Assembly (NCBI RefSeq): GCF_037152535.1
Contig: NZ_JBBCMA010000001.1
Span: 1,612,001 to 1,676,000, forward strand
DNA: 64,000 bases
Origin: Leclercia sp. AS011
GTDB lineage: Bacteria; Pseudomonadota; Gammaproteobacteria; Enterobacterales; Enterobacteriaceae
Reading direction: 5' to 3'
Notes under the pieces: generated by a model
What the model saw: the letters and a program-made list of their open reading frames with translations, nothing else
Told to the model about the DNA's origin: nothing
Databases searched by the model: none
Translations under genes and position numbers: made by a program
Part shown: positions 50,906 through 60,349 of the stretch, piece by piece
Position numbering within the stretch: the stretch's first letter is position 1
Layout: every line of letters begins with the position of its first letter

Positions 50906-51322
50906 TCAGACTTCTCTGGCCAGCCCCTTTGCGATCAGCTCGTCTGCATCCTGTTCGGATACGCGAATGATCACGCCGGGCTCAACGATGGAGACCGGTT
51001 CGTTACGCGTGGCATGCAGCGCGTCAATATGCAGGGTTGCCAGCGTTTCTACTGTTACCCGGTCATCGGTTGTGGTCGCTTTCGTTTTTTCTTTCACCGC
51101 ATCAGCAATATCACCGTCGGTGCTGTCGGTGCTGTCGGTGCTGCCGGAAGCATTCTCCTCTCCATTTTCACCGTCAACCGAACCGGCATCTCCATCCAGC
51201 TCCTCTTCAAGCTCAGCAATACGCATCGACAGCTCCTGGATGGTGCCGCTGGTATTCACGTCACGGCCCAGCATTTTGCCCAGCTCTTTCAGCCGGGCGA
51301 TGAGTGTCTCTTTTTCAGTCAT
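50906..51322 (-). CDS. FI: DNA packaging protein FI
   Basis: Lambda gpFI-type accessory that stimulates terminase and head interaction. The 138-residue protein has the N-terminal helix TEKETLIARLKELGKMLGRD, an acidic linker with the repeat STDSTDSTDG (from a threefold 9-base DNA repeat near 51118), and a C-terminal LHIDALHATRNEPV block. I start at 51322; the longer frame to 51391 lies within the capsid gene and has no counterpart. Confidence 0.88.
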   Translation of the reverse strand: MTEKETLIARLKELGKMLGRDVNTSGTIQELSMRIAELEEELDGDAGSVDGENGEENASGSTDSTDSTDGDIADAVKEKTKATTTDDRVTVETLATLHIDALHATRNEPVSIVEPGVIIRVSEQDADELIAKGLAREV

Positions 51323-51368
51323 GGAAGCTACTCCGAAAAATTGGCCCCGAAGGGCCACCGGGTGGAAG

Positions 51369-52394
51369 TTACGCGAGTTTGACGGACACAAACTCGTCCG
51401 CGTCTGCCAGCAGCATCAGCGGCGCGGACTGGATCATGGTGAATTCACGGGCCGGGTCACCGGTCTGCACCCAGTTTTTTGGATAGCGTGCAGAGGCGTT
51501 AATGCCCTCGCGCTGCGCGTCCACATCCTGGATACAGCCATAGGTCCGCAGACCGCGCGCCTGTGTGTTACCCAGTACCATAGTGTTATCTGGCAGGTAA
51601 TTCTTCTGCACACCCCCTTCAACGTACTGACCGGCATACACGACGATTGCCACATCGCCGTACATACCTTTGTAGGAAACCGCCTGACCGAGATCCTTGA
51701 GTGCGGTTTCCAGCTCGGAGTTAGAGCCGCGGCGGGTATCCAGCTTGTCTTTGACGGCCTTAAAGGAGCGGAACAGTGACCAGCCCTTTGGATCGAACAC
51801 GATGATGTTGACCACGCCACTGGCATTCACCGCATACGTCTCGATGTCATCGGTCGGATCATAGGTTTCTTTGTCCCGGCTGGACCACGCCGCAGCACCC
51901 ACCTGAACAATGTTGTTTCTGGCGCTGCGCTGCATATCCACCTCCACCGGCTCGAACGCCTCCCCAGTCATGGTATATTTACCGCTAAGAACGGCGGATA
52001 CGGCCTGCATTTCTTCGACCTGCGCAATCGCCAGCTCTTCATCTTTCATGTTCTGCAGAATAATGCGGCGGCGGCGATAGGCCGGATCAGCCAGGTTCTG
52101 TGGATCTTCATCCGGCAGGCGTCGCAGGGTCATCTGCGGGTTTACTTCGTGCTTGGGCTTAACATAACCAGGCGTGAATTCTGAAGTTGTACCGCCGCGG
52201 GAGCGGATGACCTTGCCGGAAATAACAGGCGAGACATAGAGCGCCATGTTAACCAGGCCCGGGATTTGCGACAGGTACACCTTCTCAGTGCTGAAGGGAT
52301 AGCTTTCGCGGAAAAAAATGCGAAGGAAAAGCGGATCGAACTTAAATTTCTTCTCATTGACCGCCAGCAACTGGGCAGTGGTATAAATTGACAT
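51369..52394 (-). CDS. E: Major capsid protein E
   Basis: HK97-fold shell protein of lambda gpE type. The 341 residues follow lambda E almost throughout, with VYLSQIPGLVNMALYVSP, LRRLPDEDPQNLADPAYRRR and the ending VSVKLA. The ATG at 52394 gives MSIYTTAQLLAV; an upstream in-frame start at 52421 overlaps a terminator and is rejected. Confidence 0.96.
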   Translation of the reverse strand: MSIYTTAQLLAVNEKKFKFDPLFLRIFFRESYPFSTEKVYLSQIPGLVNMALYVSPVISGKVIRSRGGTTSEFTPGYVKPKHEVNPQMTLRRLPDEDPQNLADPAYRRRRIILQNMKDEELAIAQVEEMQAVSAVLSGKYTMTGEAFEPVEVDMQRSARNNIVQVGAAAWSSRDKETYDPTDDIETYAVNASGVVNIIVFDPKGWSLFRSFKAVKDKLDTRRGSNSELETALKDLGQAVSYKGMYGDVAIVVYAGQYVEGGVQKNYLPDNTMVLGNTQARGLRTYGCIQDVDAQREGINASARYPKNWVQTGDPAREFTMIQSAPLMLLADADEFVSVKLA

Positions 52395-52406
52395 AGATTT
52401 TTCCCG

Positions 52407-52433
52407 TAAAAAAAGCCGCACAGGCGGCTTTTA
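52407..52433. terminator. Hairpin with T-runs between D and E
   Basis: AAAAGCCGC-CTGT-GCGGCTTTTTTT on the minus strand; also T-rich in reverse. It lies between decoration and capsid genes. Confidence 0.75.
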
Positions 52434-52461
52434 TGGATGAAAGTGAGTGTTAATAAAGGGT

Positions 52462-52794
52462 TTAGATGATGCTGACGGCCGTGCCGGTAAACGCATTACG
52501 CTTGATATGCTCATCTGTCACAGCTGAAGGCCAGAGAACATCTTCAATGCGGAATGAACCGGATTTATAAAATGCCAGCTCCACGCTGCTCTGGTCTGCC
52601 GCTACGGCAAGAATACCGCATGCCGCGCCAGCGTGAGCGCCGTCCCAGACCGTTAACTTGCCAGTGGCGGCATCCAGCATGAGTGGTGTCATGGCCGGCG
52701 TGGAGGCTGTCAGTTCGCCAGGTGCATATGCAGTGTGTGCCGGGTCACTGTTGCCGAGCGGCTGTAAATGGGTAAAAACTTCAGTCGTTGCCAT
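52462..52794 (-). CDS. D: Capsid decoration protein D
   Basis: Lambda gpD-type trimer that stabilises the expanded head. The 110 residues contain [20 protein letters not shown] and [20 protein letters not shown] as in lambda D. It follows C/Nu3 by nine bases. Confidence 0.94.
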   Translation of the reverse strand: MATTEVFTHLQPLGNSDPAHTAYAPGELTASTPAMTPLMLDAATGKLTVWDGAHAGAACGILAVAADQSSVELAFYKSGSFRIEDVLWPSAVTDEHIKRNAFTGTAVSII

Positions 52795-52803
52795 AAGAGC
52801 CTC

Positions 52804-53205
52804 TTAAACGGGGGTGTTTAACAAATCGTCACCTGCTTCTGCAGATGCATTACCTGACGACAACGCACCAGGTGCTGTTTCCATCAGGCGATCCAGTGCC
52901 GTATCGGAACGCGCCTGGGCACTTTGCGGTGCCGCGGCCAGAATGCGCTGTGCGCTTTCGACCGTCATACCCGGCGTTTCGGCCAGTGCACGCGCCTGTG
53001 ACTCACGTCCTTTCGCCTCTTCGCAGTTCAGGATCCCCATGATTCGGCCATTTTCGGCACTCACCGCTGCGGCGACCTGGGCACTGACCTCTGCCGGGGA
53101 AGCAACAACTGCAGCAGCGGATTCGACAGTATTTGTCTGTTCTGCTGACGCGGTTGCTTGAATAGCATCCGCAGCTGCGGCTGATGCGGTGGTTACTTTT
53201 TCCAT
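52804..53205 (-). CDS. Nu3: Nested scaffold protein Nu3
   Basis: In-frame internal gene giving the 133-residue head scaffold, beginning MEKVTTASAAAADAIQATAS. The strong ribosome-binding site GGAGGAAAT just before the ATG at 53205, in the middle of the C gene, supports independent translation. Alanine/glutamine-rich helical composition fits a scaffold. Confidence 0.8.
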   Translation of the reverse strand: MEKVTTASAAAADAIQATASAEQTNTVESAAAVVASPAEVSAQVAAAVSAENGRIMGILNCEEAKGRESQARALAETPGMTVESAQRILAAAPQSAQARSDTALDRLMETAPGALSSGNASAEAGDDLLNTPV

Positions 53206-54135
53206 ATTTCCTCCAGGGGAGATTGTTTTTCGTTTGTTAAGTGACTCGCGCATCACGTTCAGCGCGTCAGTGTTATTGACCAGCTCTTCAGCCAGACCGG
53301 CATCCACCGATTCCTGACCGGAAAATACAGCCGCTTCGGTATCCAACACGGACTGCACGGACATGCCCGTATAAGCGGCAACCTTTTCGGCAAACATCCG
53401 GCGCGTGGCGTCGATCCGCGTCTGAAAATCATCGCGAACGTCTTTCGGTAGTTTTTCGTAAGGGTTGCCATCAACCTTGTGATCTCCGCTGTAAATCAGG
53501 GTCACCTCGACGCCCTGCGTTTTCAGGGCAGCGCCGTAGTTGCTGTGCGCCATCATCACGCCGATTGAGCCCGTACGCGCGGTTTGGGTGACCAGACGGC
53601 GGGAAGCGGCGCTGGCGATAAGTTGCCCGGCGCTGCAGTTCATATCGTTTGCCAGCGCCCAGATGGGCTTGATATCGCGCATCCGTGCAATAATGTCGGC
53701 GCAGTCGAATGCACCGGACACCATCCCGCCAGGCGTATCCATATCGAGGAGAATGCCGTCAACGCCGGGATCGCTCATGGCCTGCTGCAGGCGGGCAATG
53801 ATCCCGTTGTATCCCGTCATGCCGGAATAAGGCTGCAGCGAACGGGTTTTACTGACCAGCGTGCCGGAAACGGGCAGCACCGCGATACCGTTCGTTATCT
53901 GGTAACTACGCGACGGCCGGGGCACCATCTCCTCATCATCACCAAAGAGCGCCAGCGGTTCGGCAATCTGCTCAGCACCAGGCGTTGCGCCAGACACCGT
54001 ATCCGTCAGTCGGGTGATCCCCAACTGGCCTGCCAGCGCGCAAAAGAAAACCCGCGCATAGGCGGGTTCAAGCATCAGCGGCTCATTAAAGGCCATGCTG
54101 GCAATATGCGGGAGATTACGCAGTTCTGGCGTCAT
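52804..54135 (-). CDS. C: Prohead protease C (S49 family)
   Basis: Lambda gpC-type protease that matures the prohead. The N-terminal S49 domain (about residues 1-290) holds the serine in NDMNCSAGQLIASAAS and the glycine-rich oxyanion region MDTPGGMVSGAFD. The C-terminal 133 residues double as the scaffold Nu3, translated from an internal start. Its own start overlaps the end of the portal gene by 20 bases. Confidence 0.92.
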   Translation of the reverse strand: MTPELRNLPHIASMAFNEPLMLEPAYARVFFCALAGQLGITRLTDTVSGATPGAEQIAEPLALFGDDEEMVPRPSRSYQITNGIAVLPVSGTLVSKTRSLQPYSGMTGYNGIIARLQQAMSDPGVDGILLDMDTPGGMVSGAFDCADIIARMRDIKPIWALANDMNCSAGQLIASAASRRLVTQTARTGSIGVMMAHSNYGAALKTQGVEVTLIYSGDHKVDGNPYEKLPKDVRDDFQTRIDATRRMFAEKVAAYTGMSVQSVLDTEAAVFSGQESVDAGLAEELVNNTDALNVMRESLNKRKTISPGGNMEKVTTASAAAADAIQATASAEQTNTVESAAAVVASPAEVSAQVAAAVSAENGRIMGILNCEEAKGRESQARALAETPGMTVESAQRILAAAPQSAQARSDTALDRLMETAPGALSSGNASAEAGDDLLNTPV

Positions 54136-55708
54136 CTTTATCCTCCTCGTTTGATTTTTTCAGCCCGGATTCAAAAGCGGCTGCCGCCCAGGCCGGGGGT
54201 TTAAGACCCGCGCTCCGGCGCTCCATAGTTTCACGTACCTGCTGAGAAAATATTTCCTGATAGTCATCTCCGCGTTTGGCGCACTCCTTCTCATAGGTGC
54301 TGAGGCCGGCCTCGATCAGCATTACAGCCTCCTGCACCTCCTTCAGGCCATCAATAGCCATGCGCCCCGAGCCGATCCAGTTTGCGTTACCCCATGAAGT
54401 TCTCGCTTCCTGGAAGCTGAACCTGGCTTTGGATGGGAGCGTGACAACCCGGCGCGCAATCGCCTCTTCCAGCCAGCAGACAAACATCTGACAGGCCTGC
54501 CGGGCTGCTACGAACTTGCGTCGACCCATAAAGAACGCCCAGGATTCATTGGCGCTGGCGCGTGCGGTGGAGTAACTCATCTGGGAATAGTTACGCGAGA
54601 GCTGCTCGTATGACACCCCCAGCCCGGCGGCGATATAGCGCAGCAGTGACTGCTCAAATGTTGAATAACCGTTATCCGTATCCTGTGCTGACTGCAGATT
54701 CAGTGAATCACCAGGCATCAGGTGCGGGACTTTGGCACCACCGAGCCGAACCGGCGCCGCGGTGTAATACGATGCCATTTCACCCAGCCAGCCTGTCATT
54801 TTGCTTTGCTGGTCTTTACTGTCAGAGCCGAGAATAAAGTCCATCGCCGTCTGCGTATCCAGTTCGCTTTCAATGGTGGCCGCATACATCGCTTTCACGA
54901 TCGCACTCTGCAGTTGCGTATTTTGCAGGGTGTCGAGCATCTTCATCTGCTCCATCACGCTGTAAAACACGTTGGCACCGCGCGTTTGCCCGTCTTCAAG
55001 CGGCTCGAACACATGGATAAACGATGGTCTGCCCCCATGGAGTTCGCGGGGAATATACGTCCATTTCTGCGCCATCCAGCCCGGATAACCATCCTCGCTT
55101 ACGTAGTAGCCCAGCGCCGCACCAGCATCGTTTATGCTGACACCGGCGCGGCAGTTCCGGGTGTCCCCCATGTTATTGGGATTGCTGACGCGCTTCGGAC
55201 TGACCATCTTGAATTGCGTGCGGAAAAGCCGCGTTGAATCACTGTCCCAGGTGGGCTGCACGAACAACTCACCGTTGAATGCGTGCGTCGCGACCCCCTC
55301 ACGGATCATCATCGTAAACGTTCGCTTGCGCTCGGCATCAATCCCGCAAAAGTCATCTTCAGCATACTCATACCAGGCGGCTTCCACCTCCCTGGCAAAC
55401 GCGCGGCACTCCTCTTCTTTAATACCGAGATAACGCCAGCTCGGGCAGTAACTCAGTCTGAAAAATGACCCAACGATGTGATCCTGGTGAAGTTGTACGG
55501 CGTTTGCTGCGTAGCCGTTATTTCGTACAAGATCGTCAGCACGGGCGTTTCCACGTGATAAATGAGGCAGGAGCGCCGCATCAGCACTTTCGATGGGCGG
55601 ATTCCAGGAGCGCAACTGGCCGCCAAATCCGCCGTCACCGCCGTGATACCCGGCATATTCGCGCAGGGATGTTTTACCGTCTGGGCCCACTAAAGCTGGT
55701 AATTTCAT
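54116..55708 (-). CDS. B: Portal protein B
   Basis: Lambda gpB-type dodecameric portal at the head vertex through which DNA is packaged. The 530 residues include [39 protein letters not shown] and [20 protein letters not shown], all hallmarks of the lambda portal group. The start overlaps W by four bases. Confidence 0.95.
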   Translation of the reverse strand: MKLPALVGPDGKTSLREYAGYHGGDGGFGGQLRSWNPPIESADAALLPHLSRGNARADDLVRNNGYAANAVQLHQDHIVGSFFRLSYCPSWRYLGIKEEECRAFAREVEAAWYEYAEDDFCGIDAERKRTFTMMIREGVATHAFNGELFVQPTWDSDSTRLFRTQFKMVSPKRVSNPNNMGDTRNCRAGVSINDAGAALGYYVSEDGYPGWMAQKWTYIPRELHGGRPSFIHVFEPLEDGQTRGANVFYSVMEQMKMLDTLQNTQLQSAIVKAMYAATIESELDTQTAMDFILGSDSKDQQSKMTGWLGEMASYYTAAPVRLGGAKVPHLMPGDSLNLQSAQDTDNGYSTFEQSLLRYIAAGLGVSYEQLSRNYSQMSYSTARASANESWAFFMGRRKFVAARQACQMFVCWLEEAIARRVVTLPSKARFSFQEARTSWGNANWIGSGRMAIDGLKEVQEAVMLIEAGLSTYEKECAKRGDDYQEIFSQQVRETMERRSAGLKPPAWAAAAFESGLKKSNEEDKDDARTA

Positions 55709-55911
55709 ACATAAAACCCTGCCGGTCCCCGGCGCCGTGAAGTGGAGCCAACCTGAGATTCGAGGTCAGCAATGTATTTTTTCAGCTCGCTGACTGAGGT
55801 AGCTGTAAATTCCACCCTTCGACCATCTTTCTGTACCGTTGCCACCCGTTTACCCATCATGAGGTCATGTAATGCAGTGCGTGCTGCCTCCAGATCAGCC
55901 TGTGTCGCCAT
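55705..55911 (-). CDS. W: Head-tail connector W
   Basis: Lambda gpW-type head completion protein, 68 residues, beginning [20 protein letters not shown] and containing [18 protein letters not shown]. The start overlaps the terminase stop (TAATG) and the end overlaps B by four bases. Confidence 0.93.
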   Translation of the reverse strand: MATQADLEAARTALHDLMMGKRVATVQKDGRRVEFTATSVSELKKYIADLESQVGSTSRRRGPAGFYV

Positions 55912-57833
55912 TATTCTTCTCCGGATAATGCCCGGGCGTAATCCGCCAGGGTTTTGTGATTTTTACGCCCGCTGTCTTCCTCCAGCAGACTTGCCAGAAG
56001 AGAATCGAGATTAAGCTGCCATCGCGAAATGCTGATCCGCAGGGCTGCAAGTGCATAGACAAAGCAGTCGAGCGCCTCATTTCGTCGCTTTTTGCTGTCC
56101 CAGACGATCTTTTTCTTACCGTCTACCCACTTTTCGACCTGCTCCTCAGCTGTCAGCTGCTGAGCTTCGGCTAAATCATAGATTTCAGGGTTATTAGGGA
56201 AATGCACTGCCCCGGCGAGGGGTTCACCGGCCTCTGGCACGAGGGTGAAACGGTTATAGATTTGCTCTTTAGCCGTGTCGGTGCCCACTTCCGTGAGATA
56301 AACACCGTTTTTGTTGCGTTTGCGCGGCATGCTGGCAACGGGTTTACCGTAGACAGATGCCCCTTTAATGGGTATCAGGCGGAACAGGCCATGCTTTTTC
56401 GAGCGGTTGTAAACGATGGTCGGATCGATACCGCCGATATCCCAGCAGATGCGTGAAACCGACATTTCCACCCCATTTTGCCGGGTATATGTCCGGTTGA
56501 TAGCCTCATCAATCCGAAGCAGAGTAGCTTCATCGTCATGACGGCCCATGATGATCTGCCTGTCGATAAGCCAGCTTTCTTCGCCGGGCCCCCAGCCCCA
56601 GACCCGCATTTCATAACGGTCAAGCTGGGAGTCAATACCGGCTGTCAGGTAGGCCACCCGCTCCGGTACCGCGGCACCAAAGTGCTCCTTACGTTCGGCC
56701 ATTACGTCTGCATCGGGGCGGTCACCAATTTTCGGCTCCCATGTTTCGCCAAGCGTGGTATTCACGAAAGTCTTGCGCTTGCCGGTATCCCCTTTTGTCT
56801 TAATCCAGTCTTTGACGATTTGCACCCAGGTCGTGAAAGGACTGTAGGCAGTCCAGATATGAAAAGTGACGCTGTCAGGTGGATCAATTTCGGTACCGGA
56901 TGATGAAAACCAGCACAAGCCGTCCCGTGTCCAGATCCCCGTCTCCCCGCAAAGATAACGGGCCTGCGCAAAATCGAGCTCCTGCTGCTTAATCACACAG
57001 GCGTTATGCTCGCAAAGGTAAAACACACTGGCAGGCTCACCCGGCGTCCACTTGAAGCCGAACGGCGTCTCTTTATCGCCGAATTTCAGATACTGCTCTT
57101 TCCCGCAATGCGGGCAGGGAACGTGGAACCGCAAAAAATGCTGCGACTCTTTCGCGGCACGCTCAATCTGGCAGGTGCCCCTGACTTTTGGCGTGGATCC
57201 GCGGATGGACTTGGGCCAGACCGAGCCTTCAATTCGTTTATCACCCAGAAAGGTTGGAGAGCCTTCTTTCTCTATGTCCTCATCGAAGGCGGCCAGCTCG
57301 TCATAGCCCGCCACATCGACGGATTTCTCGCGATAGTTTTTTGCGGCCTTCCCCCCCAGACACCAGAATCCACGCCCGTTTGAAAAACGCTTCATACTGA
57401 GGGTATTGTCCCGGTGTTTTTTGCCATACCAGGGAGCCAGCGCCAGCAAGGTGGGAATATCACGGATTGTCGGCTCGACATGCGACTTCATAAAGTTCTC
57501 GGCATCGCCGTCAGTCGGCAACCAGATAAGAGAGTTTCGCTGCTTATGCTGGATGAAATACGCATAAACCCCGAGCAGCATCTTTGAATAGCCAACACGG
57601 GCAGATTTCACGACATTCACTTCACGGATATAGTCGTTGCCCATGGCATTCATGATCGCACGCTGGAAGGGTAAGGTTTCCCAGCGTCCCTCCTGATAAG
57701 CAGACTCTTTCGGGAGGTAATAGTTATCGTCTGCCCATTCAACGGCAGTCATTGGCAGGGGTCTGACCAGAACAGAGAGCCCTTCCCTTACCGCATGAAC
57801 AAAGTTATTCATCTGTATTTCTGTAATACTCAT
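55911..57833 (-). CDS. A: Terminase large subunit A
   Basis: ATP-driven packaging motor and cos nuclease of lambda gpA type. The 640 residues are close to lambda A, with the ATPase Walker A-like [14 protein letters not shown], Walker B area [15 protein letters not shown] and nuclease-region residues around [17 protein letters not shown]. The ATG at 57833 ([18 protein letters not shown]) is used; the 30 residues upstream have no counterpart. It overlaps Nu1 by 29 bases. Confidence 0.96.
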   Translation of the reverse strand: MSITEIQMNNFVHAVREGLSVLVRPLPMTAVEWADDNYYLPKESAYQEGRWETLPFQRAIMNAMGNDYIREVNVVKSARVGYSKMLLGVYAYFIQHKQRNSLIWLPTDGDAENFMKSHVEPTIRDIPTLLALAPWYGKKHRDNTLSMKRFSNGRGFWCLGGKAAKNYREKSVDVAGYDELAAFDEDIEKEGSPTFLGDKRIEGSVWPKSIRGSTPKVRGTCQIERAAKESQHFLRFHVPCPHCGKEQYLKFGDKETPFGFKWTPGEPASVFYLCEHNACVIKQQELDFAQARYLCGETGIWTRDGLCWFSSSGTEIDPPDSVTFHIWTAYSPFTTWVQIVKDWIKTKGDTGKRKTFVNTTLGETWEPKIGDRPDADVMAERKEHFGAAVPERVAYLTAGIDSQLDRYEMRVWGWGPGEESWLIDRQIIMGRHDDEATLLRIDEAINRTYTRQNGVEMSVSRICWDIGGIDPTIVYNRSKKHGLFRLIPIKGASVYGKPVASMPRKRNKNGVYLTEVGTDTAKEQIYNRFTLVPEAGEPLAGAVHFPNNPEIYDLAEAQQLTAEEQVEKWVDGKKKIVWDSKKRRNEALDCFVYALAALRISISRWQLNLDSLLASLLEEDSGRKNHKTLADYARALSGEE

Positions 57834-58314
57834 CCGCAAACTCCTGCATCCTCTCCGCAGACTCAACGCATTTATTAGCTCCCTTTGCAACCAGCTCTTT
57901 GAGATAAGCCAGCTGGCGATCATTTAATTCAGGGAATCGTCTCTGCATCGAAAGCGGAATGCTGTCCAGAACGGATGCCAGCTCCCCGGCCAGGCGAGAT
58001 AGCGCAAAAATGGAGAAGGCCGTATCAATCACCTTATGCTCAGCTATCTGATTTTTTAAACGCTGCGCGATCGCCTGTTCAGAAGTCAGCTCAATTCTGG
58101 CAACCAGCAACGCCTCTTCATGATCATCATCGCTGCCATCATCCGTACGTGAGTAGCGGTTACGTTGAAGATAAGAAAGATAGAAATAGCGCCACTCATC
58201 TATGTCGAGTTCACCGCGTTTCTTTGAAACTGGCGCACCCGGTAGTTTTTGCAATCTGCGCAACTGCCGTTCCGTCAGGCGTAAATGTTCCGCCACCTCC
58301 ACCTGAGTTGCCAC
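57805..58314 (-). CDS. Nu1: Terminase small subunit Nu1
   Basis: DNA-recognition subunit of terminase that binds the cosB sites. The 169 residues begin with a winged-helix motif (VEVAEHLRLTERQLRRLQKL), followed by a helical oligomerisation region. The sequence is diverged from lambda Nu1 (181 residues), although cos is well conserved. It lies just downstream of cos and overlaps A. Confidence 0.85.
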   Translation of the reverse strand: MATQVEVAEHLRLTERQLRRLQKLPGAPVSKKRGELDIDEWRYFYLSYLQRNRYSRTDDGSDDDHEEALLVARIELTSEQAIAQRLKNQIAEHKVIDTAFSIFALSRLAGELASVLDSIPLSMQRRFPELNDRQLAYLKELVAKGANKCVESAERMQEFADEYYRNTDE

Positions 58315-58477
58315 AAGTCACCTCATCTGTTCCTGATCTGCTCTCCCACCTAAAAGACGGTCTCATCCGGTAAAATGAACAAAAAACGCATGTCCGGTTC
58401 TAGGAAATCATATTTTATTAATTTTCAATCAATTAGTTCCTTAACGAACCGGACATTACTTCTGGGAAATTTTCATA

Positions 58478-58540
58478 AATAGCGAGAATCTGCGAGGTCG
58501 CCGCCCCGTAGCAGGCCGATATGCCGGAAAGGACCCGCAA
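58478..58540 (-). other. Lambda-type cos site
   Basis: On the minus strand the order is cosQ (GCGGGTCCTTTCCGG, 58524-58538), then TACGGGGCGGCGACCTCGC with the 12-base cohesive segment GGGCGGCGACCT (58495-58506), then CTCGCTATTTATGAAAATTT. All three blocks match lambda cos. The next 150 bases to Nu1 should carry the cosB sites. This marks the ends of the packaged genome. Confidence 0.93.
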
Positions 58541-58626
58541 ACGATAATGAATATTAATTGCATTGATACGCATGCGATGTGCAATAAAAAAGGCCGCTTT
58601 TGCGACCTTGTGTTTAGAAGGTGAGA

Positions 58627-58800
58627 TTAAAGTAGTTTAATTTTTACGTCGTAACCTTCAAGGCCTGTCATCGTTTCACGAGCAACAAATTGAATTTCAG
58701 AAATTTCTTTTCCGGTTTTTTTTCGTAGTTCTGAAATTTTTTTGGCTATCAGAGCAGCAATGTCTTCTTCTGCCTTTTGCGTCAGATCTTCAATTTTCAT
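58627..58800 (-). CDS. 57-residue phage protein between lysis genes and cos
   Basis: A small, charged protein beginning MKIEDLTQKAEEDIAALIAK and ending GYDVKIKLL, mostly helical by composition. GAGG seven bases before the ATG supports the start. No family recognised. It is the last gene before cos in the direction of transcription. Confidence 0.6.
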   Translation of the reverse strand: MKIEDLTQKAEEDIAALIAKKISELRKKTGKEISEIQFVARETMTGLEGYDVKIKLL

Positions 58801-58993
58801 TTTTTTACCTCTTCTAATTTATTTACCGTTTCCATTCTCCAGAAAGGTGGCAGTTTTTGATTAATAGTCCCCAACCATAACTGTATATAAATTATAGACC
58901 ATCAATATTGCAGACGCTGCATGCACAAGGAAATCGCTTGCATAATCATTTGCATAGCGACCTCACCATGTTAGCTCTGCTCACGTTGATGTC

Positions 58994-59024
58994 GATAAAA
59001 AGCCCCTGTATCACTACAAGGGCT
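58994..59024 (-). terminator. Terminator after structured RNA copy 1
   Basis: AGCCCTTGTA-GTGA-TACAGGGGCT (one G-U pair) followed by TTTTTATC on the minus strand. Confidence 0.88.
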
Positions 59025-59033
59025 TTGGGCATA

Positions 59034-59165
59034 TGGTGCCGGGTGCCTCCCGGTGAGCCATTGGGTTAACCACCCGTGACTCGCTGCTTCAGACTTTCAC
59101 GATGAGCGCCAGTGAAGAAGAGTCATCAGGTTAATTAGCCCCACCGCTTAGGGGGATTCACCATA
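59034..59165 (-). ncRNA. Structured RNA repeat, copy 1 (C4/IsrK-like)
   Basis: First of five copies of an element with conserved ends, GGTGAATCCCCC at one side and TCACCGGGAGGCACCCGGCACC at the other, read on the minus strand. Three helices are possible: outer GGTGA/TCACC, CCCC/GGGG, and an inner helix TTAACC/GGTTAA specific to this copy. A strong minus-strand terminator follows. It lies behind a 75-residue gene and is probably cotranscribed. It recalls phage C4-type antisense RNAs, from memory only. Confidence 0.6.
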
Positions 59166-59263
59166 GTTTGATGTTAGCGGAAAAATTCTCACCAACCTGT
59201 TTCATTTCCATAAAAGCTCGCTTGCAACACAAACTTTCTTTTTAAAGCCAGGTTTCAACTACT

Positions 59264-59491
59264 TTACAGAAATTTATTCACTGCATTTACTACTTCATCA
59301 CGCGAAAGCTCCCTGTCAGAAGCGACATATATTTCAATTTGATCGCCCGTAATGGAGTGAATACCTGCAAGTGATATTGGCAAATGCATTTCTTCGCCAC
59401 CAGGATAATTTCTCGCAATCGTAGTAACACCCTCCAGAGTCTCAACGACCTCTGCAGGGTTTAAATTAAAGAAAACCAGAACCTTTTTCAT
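59264..59491 (-). CDS. Unrecognised 75-residue phage protein
   Basis: A small soluble protein beginning MKKVLVFFNLNPAEVVETLE and ending SRDEVVNAVNKFL, alternating strand and helix by composition. GAGG seven bases before the ATG supports the start. It lies between the Rz genes and cos, the lambda bor region where cargo genes are common, and is followed by a structured RNA and a terminator. Confidence 0.65.
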   Translation of the reverse strand: MKKVLVFFNLNPAEVVETLEGVTTIARNYPGGEEMHLPISLAGIHSITGDQIEIYVASDRELSRDEVVNAVNKFL

Positions 59492-59566
59492 AGATTTGCC
59501 TCAATCCCGTCATACGTCTGTCTTAAGGCAAACGTGTTTTTGACATCGCTAAACGCTAATTTTTAG

Positions 59567-59705
59567 AAAAGGCCATGCAAATGCATGGCCTTTATAAGTA
59601 CCGCTCATCTTTCAAGTCTTGATGCTCCGGAGCCACCCGGGAGAGCAAGGACTGAATGCTAACCGATACACCAGCCTGAATGACTATTCAGGGAAGGTGG
59701 GTTGA
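59567..59705 (-). ncRNA. Candidate structured transcript end beyond Rz1
   Basis: On the minus strand a long hairpin (CACC-CCTGAAT/ATTCAGG-GGTG, 59669-59699) is followed by a GCTC...GAGC stem and then a palindromic terminator, AAAGGCCATGCA/TGCATGGCCTTT then TTC (59567-59597). It may be a small RNA or a structured 3' end of the lysis transcript. The A+T-rich stretch 59706-59883 shows nothing coding. Confidence 0.35.
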
Positions 59706-59883
59706 GTCTATACGTTAAAAAAAAACAAAAACTCAAAAAAAAGGAATGGTTGTATTTATACCGCAGGATGGAACATATATTGTCATATATGCTTCCGCTA
59801 TAGCATATTGCTCTACTTTTTTGCATGCAGATATTTTTTCAAGCCAACCCACATATGTATTTTGCTATTGGGAGTCCCGATAT

Positions 59884-60123
59884 TCATTTCATAGCGTTGT
59901 ACCAGGCCTGCCAACGGTATTTGTCAAGGCGCAGCTGGCGCAGGCATTGGGCGGTTTCAATATCAGCCTGCAGATCGTCATCGCTGTTGGTGCCAGCATT
60001 ACTTCCCCTGCATGGCTCCTGCATCAAATCCGCTGATGGAGTTGGCAGCGTCGATTGCACGCTGGCGCAGCTGCACAGCAGCATCGTCAAACTGACACAC
60101 CTTACGATCCGGAGACTGAACAT
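59884..60123 (-). CDS. Outer-membrane spanin subunit (Rz1-like lipoprotein)
   Basis: A 79-residue lipoprotein whose gene starts inside the Rz gene in another frame and runs past its end, the classic Rz/Rz1 arrangement. The N-terminal signal MFSLRIVRCVSLTMLLCSCA contains a lipobox (LCSC, Cys19), and the mature part has prolines (STLPTPSADL) as in Rz1. Together with Rz it fuses inner and outer membranes in lysis. Confidence 0.78.
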   Translation of the reverse strand: MFSLRIVRCVSLTMLLCSCASVQSTLPTPSADLMQEPCRGSNAGTNSDDDLQADIETAQCLRQLRLDKYRWQAWYNAMK

Positions 60124-60349
60124 ATTTCACCACGTCACGGGTTATGGTTCGGTAGATGATCCGGCCTTCATCGTTGGCCTGCGCGGCCTTCTGCTCAACA
60201 GGCTGAATCGCCTTCTCTGCTTTGGCGCGCTTATCGGCGGCCAGGGCGTTGATGTAGTCGGCGTGGGCACTCCAGCCAGAACGCCAGGCGATTATCCCGG
60301 TGACCGAGATGGCGACCACCAGCGCCAGCAGCACATATCGCAGCTTCAT
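59999..60349 (-). CDS. Inner-membrane spanin subunit (Rz-like)
   Basis: A 116-residue protein with an N-terminal membrane anchor (MKLRYVLLALVVAISVTGII) and a charged, largely helical periplasmic domain with ADKRAKAEKAIQPVEQKAAQ. It overlaps the end of the endolysin gene by four bases (ATGA) and contains the start of the Rz1-like gene. It acts at the last step of lysis. Confidence 0.82.
   Translation of the reverse strand: MKLRYVLLALVVAISVTGIIAWRSGWSAHADYINALAADKRAKAEKAIQPVEQKAAQANDEGRIIYRTITRDVVKYVQSPDRKVCQFDDAAVQLRQRAIDAANSISGFDAGAMQGK

Noticed and set aside
54584..55237. Plus-strand frames opposite the portal gene and capsid genes
   Set aside because: All lie inside well-conserved lambda-type structural genes and have no ribosome sites.
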